Shown here in pieces: positions 8,818-19,290 of a stretch of 27,654 nucleotides of DNA. This DNA comes from Elysia marginata (taxonomy: Eukaryota; Mollusca; Gastropoda; Plakobranchidae), in contig BMAT01008843.1 of the NCBI GenBank assembly GCA_019649035.1, positions 46,883-74,536 on the forward strand, in the 5' to 3' direction. Under the pieces are notes generated by a model that was given only the letters and a program-made list of their open reading frames with translations, was not told where the DNA came from and searched no databases. The position numbers and the translations under genes were made by a program. Position 1 is the stretch's first letter. Every line of letters starts with the position of its first letter.

Positions 8818-9330
8818 CTTTAAAGGATAGACGATACACACTGTCCTCTCCACCGTGATAAATGCAGTCACCCAGGCTCCATACCCCTGAACAGCGTGGT
8901 AGATCGGGATGGTGATGATGAAGAAATCTCTCAGCGTGACGAACAACGGAGAACTGTGCACCAAGAGCGGGTTCTCACAGAGATTCTTGATCAGGAACCA
9001 AACCACGATCAACAGATCCGACACCGACAGCGCGAAGAAATTGATGTTGGTGGTCTCGGAAAAGCCGTTCTTCGCGAACACGATCATGTTGGCGATGTTG
9101 GTGAGAACTCCTGTCACGGAGAACGAGAAGGTCAGAACGAGGTTGAAGACTAGCTCGAATTTGTGGCGAGCGTCGGGCCCGAAGACGTACGTATGGTGTG
9201 CCGCATGATGGTGGTGGCTGTCGGAGTCGTTGGCCATGATTAGAGACTCGGCGTGGTGGCCGTCGTGGTGGCCATGGTGAACCTCGTGATGGCCGTGGTG
9301 AGAAACTGCCGACTCTTCATGGTGCTCCAT
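8818..9330 (-). CDS. Chemosensory-like GPCR, first coding exon (His-rich N-terminus to TM3)
   Basis: This exon encodes residues 1-171. The ATG at 9330 has a good context (A at -3, G at +4). Residues 1-46 form a His-rich extracellular tail (18 His), including a repeated HHGHHxx unit at about 11-26, with an NDS sequon at N34. TM1 (about 60-85) has GVLTN (N78 at the 1.50 position). TM2 has LSVSD with D105. TM3 ends VERTVCIVYPLK, where E161-R162 replaces the DR of DRY. The donor is AAG|GTTTGT. Neither the usual TM3 Cys (the position would be F137) nor a loop-2 Cys is present, so the canonical disulfide is absent. The product should lie in the plasma membrane of a sensory or neural cell and couple to G proteins. 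Ligand unknown. The family call comes from recalled molluscan chemoreceptor features. Confidence 0.87.
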
Positions 9331-9418
9331 TATTTTCAGTCGGATGATGAGGAGATAGACAACTGACTTCCTATGTGATGTTCTTGCTAAAAAACAACTG
9401 TGGGGGAAAAAAACCGGT
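9331..9418 (-). promoter_or_regulatory. 5' UTR and predicted 3' splice site upstream of the GPCR start
   Basis: On the minus strand CCGGTTTTTTTCCCCCACAG ends at 9398. This is a textbook polypyrimidine tract and acceptor, 67 nt before the ATG at 9330. It suggests that the 5' UTR (9331-9397) begins with a spliced junction and that the first, non-coding exon and promoter lie further right. It also argues against a longer protein starting at 9486: that in-frame extension would be intronic. I could not locate the upstream exon. Confidence 0.5.
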
Positions 9419-10845
9419 AAAATAGACCTTAAGATTTTTAGGACGAAATTCACACAATTCCCAAAAAATGGCGGGTTGATGAACACACGTATGTAAAGCA
9501 GCTAATTTATGGTTTTGCTCGCTTCGTTTGTTTAATTTTATAGGGCTTAGGTAAGATCTAAATCTAAAATCTAGATTAAAATTTGACTTACGTCTCGTAA
9601 TGATTTTATCTAATCTAGATTTAGAGGATTATCTTGATGTAGAGTCTGGATTAGACCTTTAGCTAGCCTAGGACTTAAGGGTGTCATGTCTTTTTTTCAT
9701 TTTAGGCTCTGGGTATCATGTTTTTCTCTGGACCTTAGGGTCTAGGCTATGCGGGTGAAGTTTTCTTTGTTGTGAAAGTCACTATTTTGCCTAAAACATG
9801 TTTAGACTATCCAACTTAAGGTAAAGGCACCATAAAGTTTCAACCAATTGTCTATCATATCTACTCTATAGAGGTTTTTTTGGATAATAATAATAATAAT
9901 AATAAAAATGTATAAATTTTTTAATGGCGCCTTTTACAAATAAATCAAGTCTCAAAGCGCTTCACAAAAAATTTGCACAATATCTTTCATACAAGTTTGT
10001 AAAACATGGATAACGTAGATAATTGAACTTTGAAAAATCAGTTGAAAAATAAAAATAAATTTATCAAAGGCAAACACATGGACAAGACAATTTGCAAATT
10101 TAGTGCTCCTCATTTCCGTAAATGGATGAGTTTTCAAACGAGTTTATCTGTAGAACTAATTTAAACCTAGACAAAGATTCAGGTACTTGGACTCTCTGAT
10201 AAGGGTTGACGGTTCCAAACATCTGGACCCTGGAATTCAAAACCTCTGTCCCCCACAGGTTTTGAGTTTTGTTCTTGATCGTATTTTCTTAATAAGAACA
10301 TGATCAGTTTGTTGATTAACTCCAATTTGTTGAAAAAAGTTTACTTCCGTAGCTCAATTCTTGGTTTTAAAAAATCGACAAATGTAACCTACGGATTGAC
10401 GACACTTAAGAAAAAACCAGTATTATTAAACTTTTAAAAAAATTTAGATCTTCATTTCATAGTTTAATAGAATTGTTTGTTTCTTTTGCCTTTGATTCAA
10501 TTTGAGTGTTTTTGAAGTCCCTCTGCTCATGATTAGAAAATTGGGATTCATAGCCCAAAATCATTATTCTTGTTCAAAGTTTTCCTTTGTTATAATTCCT
10601 ATATATCCAAAGATAAAAATCCAATGGTTATTTATGTTGATGACTATAACTTGTCCGCATTCTATAGGAAAAAAGAAGGTCATTGTATACTAGATCCTCT
10701 TTTTTTTTTGCTTAAGTTTCCGTGTTTTCAACGTATTCACGGTCATATCAGGCTTCTTTGTAAAGCCCAAACACCTCAGTCTATAACTTGCGTTTCTTCT
10801 CTTCAAGTTAAATGTAAAAAATACATTTTATTATTAGAAGAAAAA
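9419..10845. other. Non-coding spacer, AT-rich
   Basis: No gene is recognised. A loose inverted repeat built on CTAAATCTAGATTA-like words lies at 9552-9640. A short (AAT)n run is at about 9888-9905. The ORF at 10570-10965 has no recognisable protein features and runs into SINE-3. Confidence 0.45.
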
Positions 10846-11160
10846 TACTGTTATAGTCTTCCACCGCCCAAAGCAGTCTCAAGACTTTACATATTTCCCA
10901 CAGCAGGTCAATACACACCAAAGAAAATTCAATTCATAGAGCATTACAGTACGGCTGCCTGTTAGGCACTCAAATACTAACGTTCCACACATCTCAGACA
11001 CTGCCTATAGCCAGATACCCATTTAACACGTGGATGGACTAAGGAAATTGTGGATGAGTTGCTTTCCTAAGGCAGCTACAACATGCGTCATGGTTGGGAA
11101 TCGAACCCGTGACCGCCGTATCACAAGTCCGACGCGCTAACCACAGGGTAAGCTGCTTCA
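10846..11160 (-). repeat. SINE-3 copy 1 (tRNA-derived)
   Basis: Reading the minus strand from 11160, a tRNA-like head (A box TGTGGTTAGCGCG, B box GGTTCGATTCC) is followed by a body. The body holds CCATCCACgTGTTAAATGGGTA, GCCTAACAGGCAGCCGTACTGTAATGCTCT and an end GGTGGAAGACTATAAC. The same end occurs in the copy at 22914-23236. No flanking target duplication is obvious. The head would be read as a broken tRNA gene only if the shared body were ignored. Confidence 0.82.
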
Positions 11161-11479
11161 CACTATTCGGTTCTTTTTGATAGCTGTTCACAAAAAAAAG
11201 AATTTTTTTTTAATAAACAATAAGGTGACTTTCTTAGACATCAAAGAGGCGTTTGATGCACTTCACTGTTTCAGTAAACTAAATTATGAACCTAAGACAC
11301 AGATAATTATATTGACATCATAATGAATGAGACACAGCCACAAATCAATCTTGTTTTAGATATTTCGCTCATTTCCAAAATGTTAAAGATGTACATTTTT
11401 ATTGACATTTAGATATGGCGATATATTAATGTAATTTTTTGTTAACTAACTTACTATCATAATTTGTATATCTATATTT

Positions 11480-11492
11480 CTGATGTAGTCGC

Positions 11493-11523
<31 letters not shown>

Positions 11524-11712
11524 CCTCTTCTTCTTCTTCTTCTCCTTCTTTTTCTTCTTCTTCTTCTTCTTCTTCTTCTTCTTCTTCTTCTTCTTCTTCT
11601 TCTTCTTCTTCTTCTTCTTCTTCTTCTTCTTCTTCTTCTTCTTGTGCTTCTGCTTCTGCTTGTTATTTTTTTATGATTATTATTATTATCACTATTGCTA
11701 TTGTTATTGATA
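11480..11712. repeat. Compound (GTT)n(CTT)n(ATT)n microsatellite
   Basis: (GTT)n at about 11490-11520 passes into roughly 120 nt of (CTT)n, then ATT-type repeats. All strands and frames stay open here (poly-Leu, poly-Phe and poly-Arg ORFs), which is a property of the repeat. Confidence 0.97.
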
Positions 11713-12356
11713 TTATAAGGGATGATAGTAAAAGAGGTGCGCAACTCTATATTAGTCGACTGAGTTGCGTTTCCTCCCGCGAGTTAGGTTGAGTATCCAC
11801 GCTATTACAGACTTTAAGCAGCAACGCGTGAGTATGACGCGAACGTCTGTGGGTCTATTGTTAGAAACTGGTTTCATTATTTTAATAGTTTCTCAATCTG
11901 CTTTCCCGATTTTGACGTACGCGTAGTGAGACACAGTGCGTGTGCTAAAGGTCTCTATTTAGGCTATGCGGCCGTACGCATTTTATGATGGAAATAAATA
12001 CAGTGGTTGAGAATTAATTTGCTTTTTATCGTTGTATCGTTGAAAGAGCTACATACAAGACCGCTGGACTAAAGACCAAGCCGTTGTAAGTAAGTACATT
12101 TGGCATATCCTATAATGTTTAACAGTTGACCTTAAGTGGGTCGGAAAACCCCGTCAAAAACGCATTTTAAATTCTATCTCGTCCTGAATAATCTGAAAAA
12201 AAAATTCAATAAGATCAATTAAAACTGTTACACGTCGGTTCGTTTGGTTACTTGGACTGCAAAGATTTATCAATTTGGTGTTATCGGCTAGAAACTGAAA
12301 ATAGTACCTTGACTTTTTTTCTCTCACCAGAAACCCATTCTACTATCATGTTATAT
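11713..12356. other. Non-coding spacer
   Basis: No gene is seen. It has an 8-bp perfect stem CGCAACTC…GAGTTGCG with a 14-nt loop at 11740-11769, and a weaker stem AGAAACT…AGTTTCT at about 11862-11895. Confidence 0.45.
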
Positions 12357-12692
12357 GGCGTCGTGGTCTAGTGGTATACGCTTGGCTTTCGGACAGAGAG
12401 GTCTGGTGTTCGAGTCTTGCTTTCTGCAAGTCGACGTCGATGTTTAGTCCTTGAGAAAGGCTATTTACAAACATTTCTTCACCTCATTCATTCGTTAAAG
12501 GAGTACCCGACTATAGGCAGTGAAAAATCTTGCCAGAAAGCTAGGGGGTGTGCTTTCTCAACTGCTCCTCTGTGGTTTTAGAATATAGTTTGGTTGGTAA
12601 TGGCCTGTTGGGGAACCCATGTAGAGCGCTTAGGGCATATTAGTGGATAAGGCGCTATAAAAAAAGTTCTTTACTTTACTTTTACTTTTAAA
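12357..12692 (+). repeat. SINE-2, full-length copy
   Basis: The tRNA-like head GGCGTCGTGGTCTAGTGG…GGTGTTCGAGTC is followed by the SINE-2 body (GGAGTACCCGACTATAGGCAG, CTGCTCCTCTGTGG, GGCCTGTTGGGGAACCCATG, AGCGCTTAGGGCATATTAG, GGCGCTATAAAAAAAG). The 3' tail is pyrimidine-rich (TTCTTTACTTTACTTTTAC). This is the best reference copy for the family in the window. Confidence 0.9.
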
Positions 12693-12728
12693 AGAGCTAA
12701 ACCGAGAGGCAAAGTGACTTCGTTAATC

Positions 12729-13454
12729 TGCAGTATGCAGTTCAGTTTGTTTACCTGCACAATACACTTTGTTTACCTGAATTATACACTTTGTTTACCT
12801 CCAGTATAAGTTTGTTTACCTGCAGTATACACTTTCTTTACCTACAGAGTAATTTTGTTTACCTGTCTTATACAGTTTGTTCACCTGCAATATACAGTTT
12901 GATTACCTACAGTATACAGTTTGTTCACCTGCAATATACAGTTTGTTTACCTGCAGTATACAGTTTGTTTACCTGCAATATACAGTTTGTTTACCTGCAG
13001 TATACAGTTTGTTCACCTGGAATATACAGTTTGAGTACCTGCAGTATACAGTTTGTTCACCTGCAATATACAGTTTGTTTACCTACAACATACAGTTTGA
13101 TTACCTACAGTATACAGTTTGTTCACCTGCAATATACAGTTTGTTAACCTACAATATACACTTTGTTTACCTACAATATACAGTTTGTTTACCCACAACA
13201 TACAGTTTGATTACCTACAGTATACAGTTTATTCACCTGCAATATACAGTTTGTTCACCTGCAATATACAGTTTGATTACCTACAGTATGCAGTTTGTTC
13301 ACCTGCAATATACAGTTTGATTACCTACAGTATACAGTTTGTTCACCTGCAATATACAGTTTGTTTACCTACAGTATACAGTTTGTTTACCTGCAGTATA
13401 CAGTTTGATTACCTACAGTATACACTATACAGTTTGTTTACCTGCAGTATACAG
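12729..13454 (+). repeat. 22-bp minisatellite, about 32 units
   Basis: The unit is 22 bp with core TTTGTTTACCTGCAG followed by TATACAG. Three main variants alternate: TTTGTTTACCTGCAG, TTTGTTCACCTGCAA and TTTGATTACCTACAG. The left-hand units (12746-12880) are the most diverged. One unit near 13427 carries a 7-bp TATACAG duplication. Since 22 is not a multiple of three, translation repeats every 22 residues, which makes long Tyr/Ser/Phe-rich ORFs that are not genes. Confidence 0.96.
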
Positions 13455-13631
13455 CAAAACACATAGAGACGTTGGCTGGCCCCCCACCGACTGTGATAAG
13501 ATTCACATCAGACGCAGATATATCAGGCTCATCACGTTTTAAATAAAGAATTACGCGAATATATAAAGTCCTTCTTTTTAAGGACAATAAGGTTTATGTA
13601 TCATAATGATAAAATCTGCCTGTTAAGACAA

Positions 13632-13849
13632 TTCGTTTTATGTATAATGATGGCGACTAAATCAAATAATTGTAGTGTTAAAAAGGTAATGCGTNNNNNN
13701 NNNNNNNNNNNNNNNNNNNNNNNNNNNNNNNNNNNNNNNNNNNNNNNNNNNNNNNNNNNNNNNNNNNNNNNNNNNNNNNNNNNNNATTTAGTTTACGTAT
13801 AATAATGGCGAACAAATCAAATAATTGTAGTGTCAAAAAGGTAATGCGT
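13632..13849 (+). repeat. Direct repeat flanking a 91-N assembly gap
   Basis: About 60 bp ending AAAAAGGTAATGCGT before the gap (13632-13694) recurs after it (13790-13849) with a handful of differences. The gap itself is 13695-13785 (91 N). This suggests a tandem repeat with a period of about 155 bp, if the gap length is right, that the assembly could not resolve. Confidence 0.85.
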
Positions 13850-15000
13850 ACTTTAGGATAAAGTCACAGTTCTCAACTTTTATTTTTTTTGAAGTACCGC
13901 GATATCAGTATTGGGAATGAGAAGAAAGAGCACAAAATTATCGTTCTTGTCTGCAAGCAATTGACTTTAAAGAGGGGGTTTGCCAATAGGATCGATAATT
14001 AGCACTCTAATCTTATTGCCAATTTGAGTTTTGAATCCGAAAAAAAACAACAAAACAACATATATGCTTTCATGGTTGGGAAAACTTTTTATTGAAATTT
14101 TAGATTCTCAGAGTCATTGAGTTACCCCTCAAATAGTTATCCAAATTAGATTTGTTAAACACTTCAATTTGAAAGAACTGTAGCTTTTAGTTTTATTCAA
14201 ATGGTGTCATTAAAAAAAGAAGTAAATTATATATCAAAATATTCTAAAGAAACGCAATGCACTTGCTTGGAAGGGTTAACCAATGGGTCTTATTTGTGGT
14301 GAGTTGAAGATAACATCAATTTTATCGGGAAAATTCATAAAGGTAACGATTTGATATGGCATCGATATTTGGTAGAACGTTTGCTATACTACAGGTTGAA
14401 CCGAAGTGACTTTTAACGTTCAATTATTTACTCGTAAAATGCATGAATGAGAATGATTTTTTTACAAATTTTTGGCTATTTGCATCCGAAAATTCGTAGT
14501 TTTACAGCAGTTCGTTGATCTTTAATGGCATAACCTTTGCGAACTATAATGATGCATGCTCAGGTAGGTATTCAAAAAGGTCAATAATATTACAATTGTT
14601 GAAGTTTGGCTTAATACTTGGCTATTTCATTTTAGTATAGTATAGCAAGAACAGTTTGAAATGTTAAGCATGATATGACGTTCTCTTGCATTGCATAAGA
14701 CAGCTATTAGTAAAACTTGAATTGCAGGTTTCGTCTTTGTTGTATGACGGTCTATCAGTTTAAAAAGAACATATAAAAGAGATCGCATGATTTCATGACT
14801 CATTCGGTTCAATTCATATACAGAAGATTTTGTTACAATTAAAAAAAAAGTAAGTCTAATTTCCTTCACCAAAGTTATTAATCTAAACCTGGTTAGTCAG
14901 TTTTTTTTTTCTTTCAAAATCTCTTTCGAAAGCTTAAAAGCACTTTTTTCCTCAAGAAATGTAATGGCACAAAGGAGAAAAGGAGATGCTGGAGATGCTG
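13850..15000. other. Non-coding, nothing recognised
   Basis: This is AT-rich spacer. The minus-strand ORFs in it lack domains or coding character. Confidence 0.45.
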
Positions 15001-15165
15001 GAATGAGAGGAAGAACATTATCAAAAAAATGGTACGCGCTACACAGTTATAAGGAACTCGGTGAGAATAAAATGCGAAACCCTGAATTGAGAGTAAGAAC
15101 ATTCTTAAAGGTAATGGTACCGGCTATTACACATTTATAAGGAACTCGGTGAAAATAAAACTTAA
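15001..15165 (+). repeat. Two-copy tandem duplication, period ~88 bp
   Basis: 15001-15078 and 15084-15165 share GAATGAGAG-AAGAACATT, ATGGTAC and TATAAGGAACTCGGTGA in the same order, with substitutions and small indels. Confidence 0.85.
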
Positions 15166-16730
15166 TCATACAACCATACGATGCAAACTATAAAGACACG
15201 AACTTTCATTAGGCAGAAATAAACTTCAGCGGCGCAGAAAAAGAATATTCTGATTTCGTTGTACGAATTGAGTACAGGCTTATTTTAATTTTATTTTAAA
15301 AATTTTTTCTCATGTTGGTCAAGTAAATAAATGCTGCATTGATTACGCTGTTATTTATATATGGACGAAGTTGTCACTTGAAAGTAACACTAAATGAAGA
15401 TTAAAAGAAAATGATAAAAAAAAACAGCAAACGAGCATTAAAAACCTAGTAAAAACTATTTTAGACTATTTTTAAAGAGTTGTATTCAAAGAAGGACATA
15501 AAAAGTATAAGATTCTCAATTTAAGGGGGAAAATCTCTTATGATAAATTATCCAAGATAGTTCTTAAATGTTGCATCTAGATGTTGTATTGCTCGTTCTG
15601 TATTTGTTTACGGGATTTATTTTTTCTTATAGCTCTGTTGTGGTCTACCGCTACCGGTGCTCAAAACTCAACGATATTTTTTCCCATTTTTTTTTCTTTT
15701 TCAACTTACTTGTTTAGTTATGCTCCTCTGTCAGATTGAAAAGAAAAAAAAACAATGGCGATAACATCATAACGAAATGCACATTGTGTTACTTTTGGCA
15801 ACTGAATTTCTGCTAATCTAAACAATACCAACACTAATAAGGGGTGCATTGAAGAAAATATTTAAATCGTTTATAAATGTTCTATAATCTTTTTTTGTTT
15901 AGTTATAAAACGACAAAGTACACATACCACACGCGGAAACTTTCAATCCTGTGCGCTCCGAACATAAAGGGGAAAACCCCAAAAAGCTAAGTCTTTTCAC
16001 TTAGAAGAGTTGCAGCCCTTATAAACACAAGGTAATGTTTTGTAAGAAAGCTTGAGGAAATACAAGACTTGATTAACTTAACGTTGTTGACCTGTGGAGC
16101 GAAGTGAGGTCAGTGACATAAAAAAAACTGATGGGATAGGAATTACTTAAGTAAAAATAAAATGGAGACCTCTATTTCATAGCCTGAGATGCGTTATTTC
16201 ATTGCCATACTGTTGTGATATTTCACATCATGTCACGTTTTTTTACGCTTATGGAAACTTTTATCTTCGTCACTAAAAGTTCAACTATCCTATGCAGTAT
16301 TTCAGACGACCCCAAACGGTTTTCAAATAGCCAACAGGATAGATGACCGACCAATGAAATCCATGTCTGGTAAAATTGTACCGATTTTTTCTGACCTTTT
16401 TCCTTTCATTCCACAAGCACTTTTCCTTGATCAAAATTCAGCGAAAGAAACAAGCTTATTGATGACCTAGCGCCAAACTTCAGGAGCAGCAGCAGTAAGA
16501 AAAGTTTTAACTCAATTTCAAATAGATATTTTCATAGTCTTTTGAAGATTTTATGTGATATCTCTTTGTGGCAGTTGAAAATATTATCATAAATAGGTAA
16601 AGTTTTAGCATCTGCTTGGAGAATCTTCTCGAAATCTCAGATCAGATACAACATGTTCTTCATTACAGGATAGCAGCGTCAGAAACTGTACCCTGATGCT
16701 CTTTGTCTAACCTTTTATCTCAATACTAAT
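15166..16730. other. Non-coding, nothing recognised
   Basis: This is AT-rich spacer without a credible ORF, RNA gene or repeat that I can identify. Confidence 0.4.
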
Positions 16731-16899
16731 AGAGACCTTGCGTTATCGGCCCGATCAAGAGGACGAAGCCCATAGGGGGAGCAAATCCAAGATGGCTGAT
16801 GGGCTAACGGGGACGTTTAGCCATTCGTCACCTGTAAAGCTCACGCTACTTCTCGGTGTTATTGCGTCATGTGTTATGTCTTCCGCTCATAAGGTCTCT
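16731..16899 (+). mobile_element. 169-bp TIR element, copy 2 (intact ends)
   Basis: It starts AGAGACCTTGCG and ends CATAAGGTCTCT, giving terminal inverted repeats AGAGACCTT. The interior matches 7814-7982, including AAGATGGCTGA and the short stem GGCTGA…TTAGCC. It has no transposase and is best called a non-autonomous TIR element (MITE-like). The target duplication is unclear, so the superfamily is not assigned. The ORF at 16738-16965 is incidental. Confidence 0.75.
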
Positions 16900-17224
16900 G
16901 TCATAGAAAACTATGACGGGGAAGATCAAGGCTTATGTAGCTCGCAAGATTATTATATTCTTTAAATTCTTATATTTCAATAATCTCTCCTGTGTAATGT
17001 AAATTAAGAATCTTCTGAACGGTTTAAGTGACTTTCTATAAGATCAACATCTTCAATATCATGTTTTAGTCTATGCATGAGACCAACGAGACATCTTAGC
17101 TGCCGCCTTGATGCGATTATTAGGTGTGCAACGTTTTATAAACTATTTTAAAACCATTACGTGAATGGAAATTGACATCCCAACAAATTTCATTTTAAAA
17201 CAGTCAGTACTACCACCAGCATCA
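16900..17224. other. Non-coding, nothing recognised
   Basis: This is a spacer between the TIR element and an ATC microsatellite. I see no gene. Confidence 0.4.
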
Positions 17225-17247
17225 CGTTTATCATCATTATCATCATT

Positions 17248-17293
<46 letters not shown>

Positions 17294-17308
17294 CCATCAT
17301 CATCCTTA
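17225..17308. repeat. (ATC)n microsatellite
   Basis: About 25 trinucleotides of ATC, with ATT interruptions on the left. Looser ATC-rich sequence continues to about 17520. The poly-Asp ORF on the minus strand is its translation. Confidence 0.95.
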
Positions 17309-17689
17309 CCTTTATCACTATGACCTTTTTTATCATCGTTACCTTTAATCAACGTTTTATAGTCTCTATTGTTGGTATACCCAACAGCTTCATCTTTAGG
17401 ATTATGATAATTGAGTTTTTTTCCAGCATCATCGTCATCGCCATTATCATAATCAATACCACGAAAGGCTAGTGCTCTTCATTTCCTCCTCTTTATCAAT
17501 ACTATCACCATCACCAGTTTCATCAATGAATTTCTTTTCAACATGAACTACAATAATTCGTATCATTTTTATGATTAAAATTTCAGGTCTAAGACAAATA
17601 TGGCTTATTTTAAAGTACATTTTATTTAATTTTTCTAAGTATAACTTTTTCGCTTTCTTTATTCATCTTATTTTTCCTTCTTTACCTTC

Positions 17690-17800
17690 TCTCCTCTCTC
17701 TCTCTCTCTCCCTGTCTCTCTTTCTTTCTCTCTCTCTCTCTCTCCCTCTCTCTCTTTCTTTCTCTCTCTGTCTCTCTGTCTCTCTGTCTCTCTCGGTGTC
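17690..17800. repeat. (CT)n compound microsatellite
   Basis: A pyrimidine-only run of CT dinucleotides with CCCT, TTTC and TGTC interruptions. Confidence 0.96.
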
Positions 17801-18304
17801 TGCATGGTAACGCAGTCTCATTTCTTAAGCATCATCATATTTTATTTCTTTCTCTCGCGCCTGTTTTCTTTAAGATCCTTTTTCTAAACCTCCTCTCCCA
17901 GTTTTCTCCTTGCTGTTATTTCTTTTCGCATGTTTTATTCTTTCTATCTTGTTATGTGACTAAATCTCGCTTTATGTCTTCTTCTAGAAACGCAAAAATC
18001 TCACCTTTCCAATCACTTACAATCTGTTTCTAAAGCGTACTTTGTTTCCATACAAAAAACTACTTTGTTGCGAGTTCAGTTCAACATTTTTGGACGTAGA
18101 TTTGAAAAAGTAATCGATATGTTTAATCTTCTTTCCAGCTGAACTCGATATTGATTCAGCAACCCTGAGGAACATAATTCAATTTAACCTGCCTCAGCTA
18201 TATTGGAAATCTTTAATTCTTAAAAAATATCGATACTGGTGCTGCCTGTAGATTTATCGATATCACACCATATCGATCATCTATATCCATGAAGTTTGAC
18301 AGGT
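17801..18304. other. Non-coding, nothing recognised
   Basis: It is pyrimidine-rich in its first third, then ordinary AT-rich spacer. Several ATCGATA words near 18107-18280 form no clear repeat. Confidence 0.4.
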
Positions 18305-18568
18305 AACATAGTTTGTTGCAGAAGTAGGTATTTCTCGAGGCTTATGAAAATGTTTTAATCTAAAGACGTATCTTTCAGAGATAAACTGCGCAATTTCAAC
18401 ATTGGATAATCATACTATAACTTTGAAAACTAACAATCATATTTTGTTGCAAAAGTAAGTATTTCTTGAGACTTATGAAAATGTTTAAATGAAAAGATGT
18501 ATCTTTCAGAAATAAACAGCGCAATTTCAACATTGGATATCATACTATAACTTTGAAAAACTAACAAT
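18305..18568 (+). repeat. Two-copy tandem duplication, period ~131 bp
   Basis: 18305-18435 and 18436-18568 share GTTGCAAAAGTA-GTATTTCT-GAG, CTTATGAAAATGTTT, GTATCTTTCAGA, GCGCAATTTCAACATTGGAT and ACTTTGAAAA-CTAACAAT. Divergence is moderate. Confidence 0.9.
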
Positions 18569-19190
18569 ACTATCAGTAACGGTTCTGTCCCTAAATCTAC
18601 CTACCTATTGATGCGGAAGTGTGCATCAAAAGTGGTCTAAGAGTGGTTATTTTAAAGCTGAGTAATATTTTTTCCATTAAATCCACACAACGAAACGCGC
18701 AATCTGCAAGACTGAAATGCAGAAGGAAATGATTTCCCAAGTTGTAAGGTAGATTTAGGTCAGAACCTTTGAGACCAGGATGGTGCTTAATGTGTAATAT
18801 CTGTTGACAGAGTTGATTTGAAGATTTCACAAAACAATTTGGTAACATAGCGATTTGAAGCATTTACAAAATAATTGTGGTGGACACGGCGTCTCTTTGT
18901 ACTTTTGCGTACCGGTACCAGAGATTTGAGAGGCCACAGTTTTTTTCTCTCAAGATTTCTTTGCTCACTGGCCTTCGTTTGGTAAAATTCACTGTAAGAC
19001 TCATATATTTTATTTGTTTAAATCAGATTCATAAAAATATGTTGTTCCTATTTCATATTCTTTATACACTATATTGAACCCCATTCGGGAAATTTGGCTT
19101 CGTTACTCAGCGTAACAGTGTTGCTACAAGAGCAGCGCCACTAATGCCCCAGCAGACCAGTATATTTGAACGCCACTTTTAACCCATATA
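18569..19190. other. Non-coding, nothing recognised
   Basis: Short ORFs on both strands show no family resemblance. I see nothing functional. Confidence 0.4.
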
Positions 19191-19290
19191 CATGCAGGGT
19201 GTTGCAGGAGCATATCACTAATTAAAAAATCGCCTGTAGCTGGGTACCCATTTTACAGGTGGGTGGACTGGGGACACTTAGGGTCAATTA
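19191..19290 (-). repeat. SINE-3-like core fragment, headless
   Basis: The minus strand reads CCCCAGTCCACCCACCTG then TAAAATGGGTACCC, the same core as SINE-3 (compare 24980-25020), without a tRNA head. The flanks do not follow SINE-3 closely, so it may belong to a related family that shares the core. Confidence 0.55.

Noticed and set aside
9331..9486. A longer N-terminus for the receptor starting at 9486
   Set aside because: The in-frame extension crosses a strong pyrimidine tract and acceptor (CCCCCACAG at 9398) and has no family resemblance. The ATG at 9330 has a good context.
10570..10965. A 131-residue ORF
   Set aside because: It has no recognisable motif, its second half lies in SINE-3, and its composition is that of the AT-rich spacer.
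11464..11744. Poly-Leu, poly-Phe and poly-Arg ORFs
   Set aside because: They are frames of (CTT)n. The same applies to the ORFs at 21003-21227 and 27124-27560.
11950..11965. AAAGGTCTCTATTTA as the end of a third 169-bp TIR element
   Set aside because: Only the terminal word matches, and no interior similarity lies to its left.
12729..13454. A CRISPR-like array
   Set aside because: Units are contiguous without spacers and the DNA is eukaryotic.
12791..13542. Four overlapping ORFs of up to 147 residues in the minisatellite
   Set aside because: The 22-bp unit contains no stop in these frames, so a 22-residue periodic ORF is automatic. There is no start context or domain.
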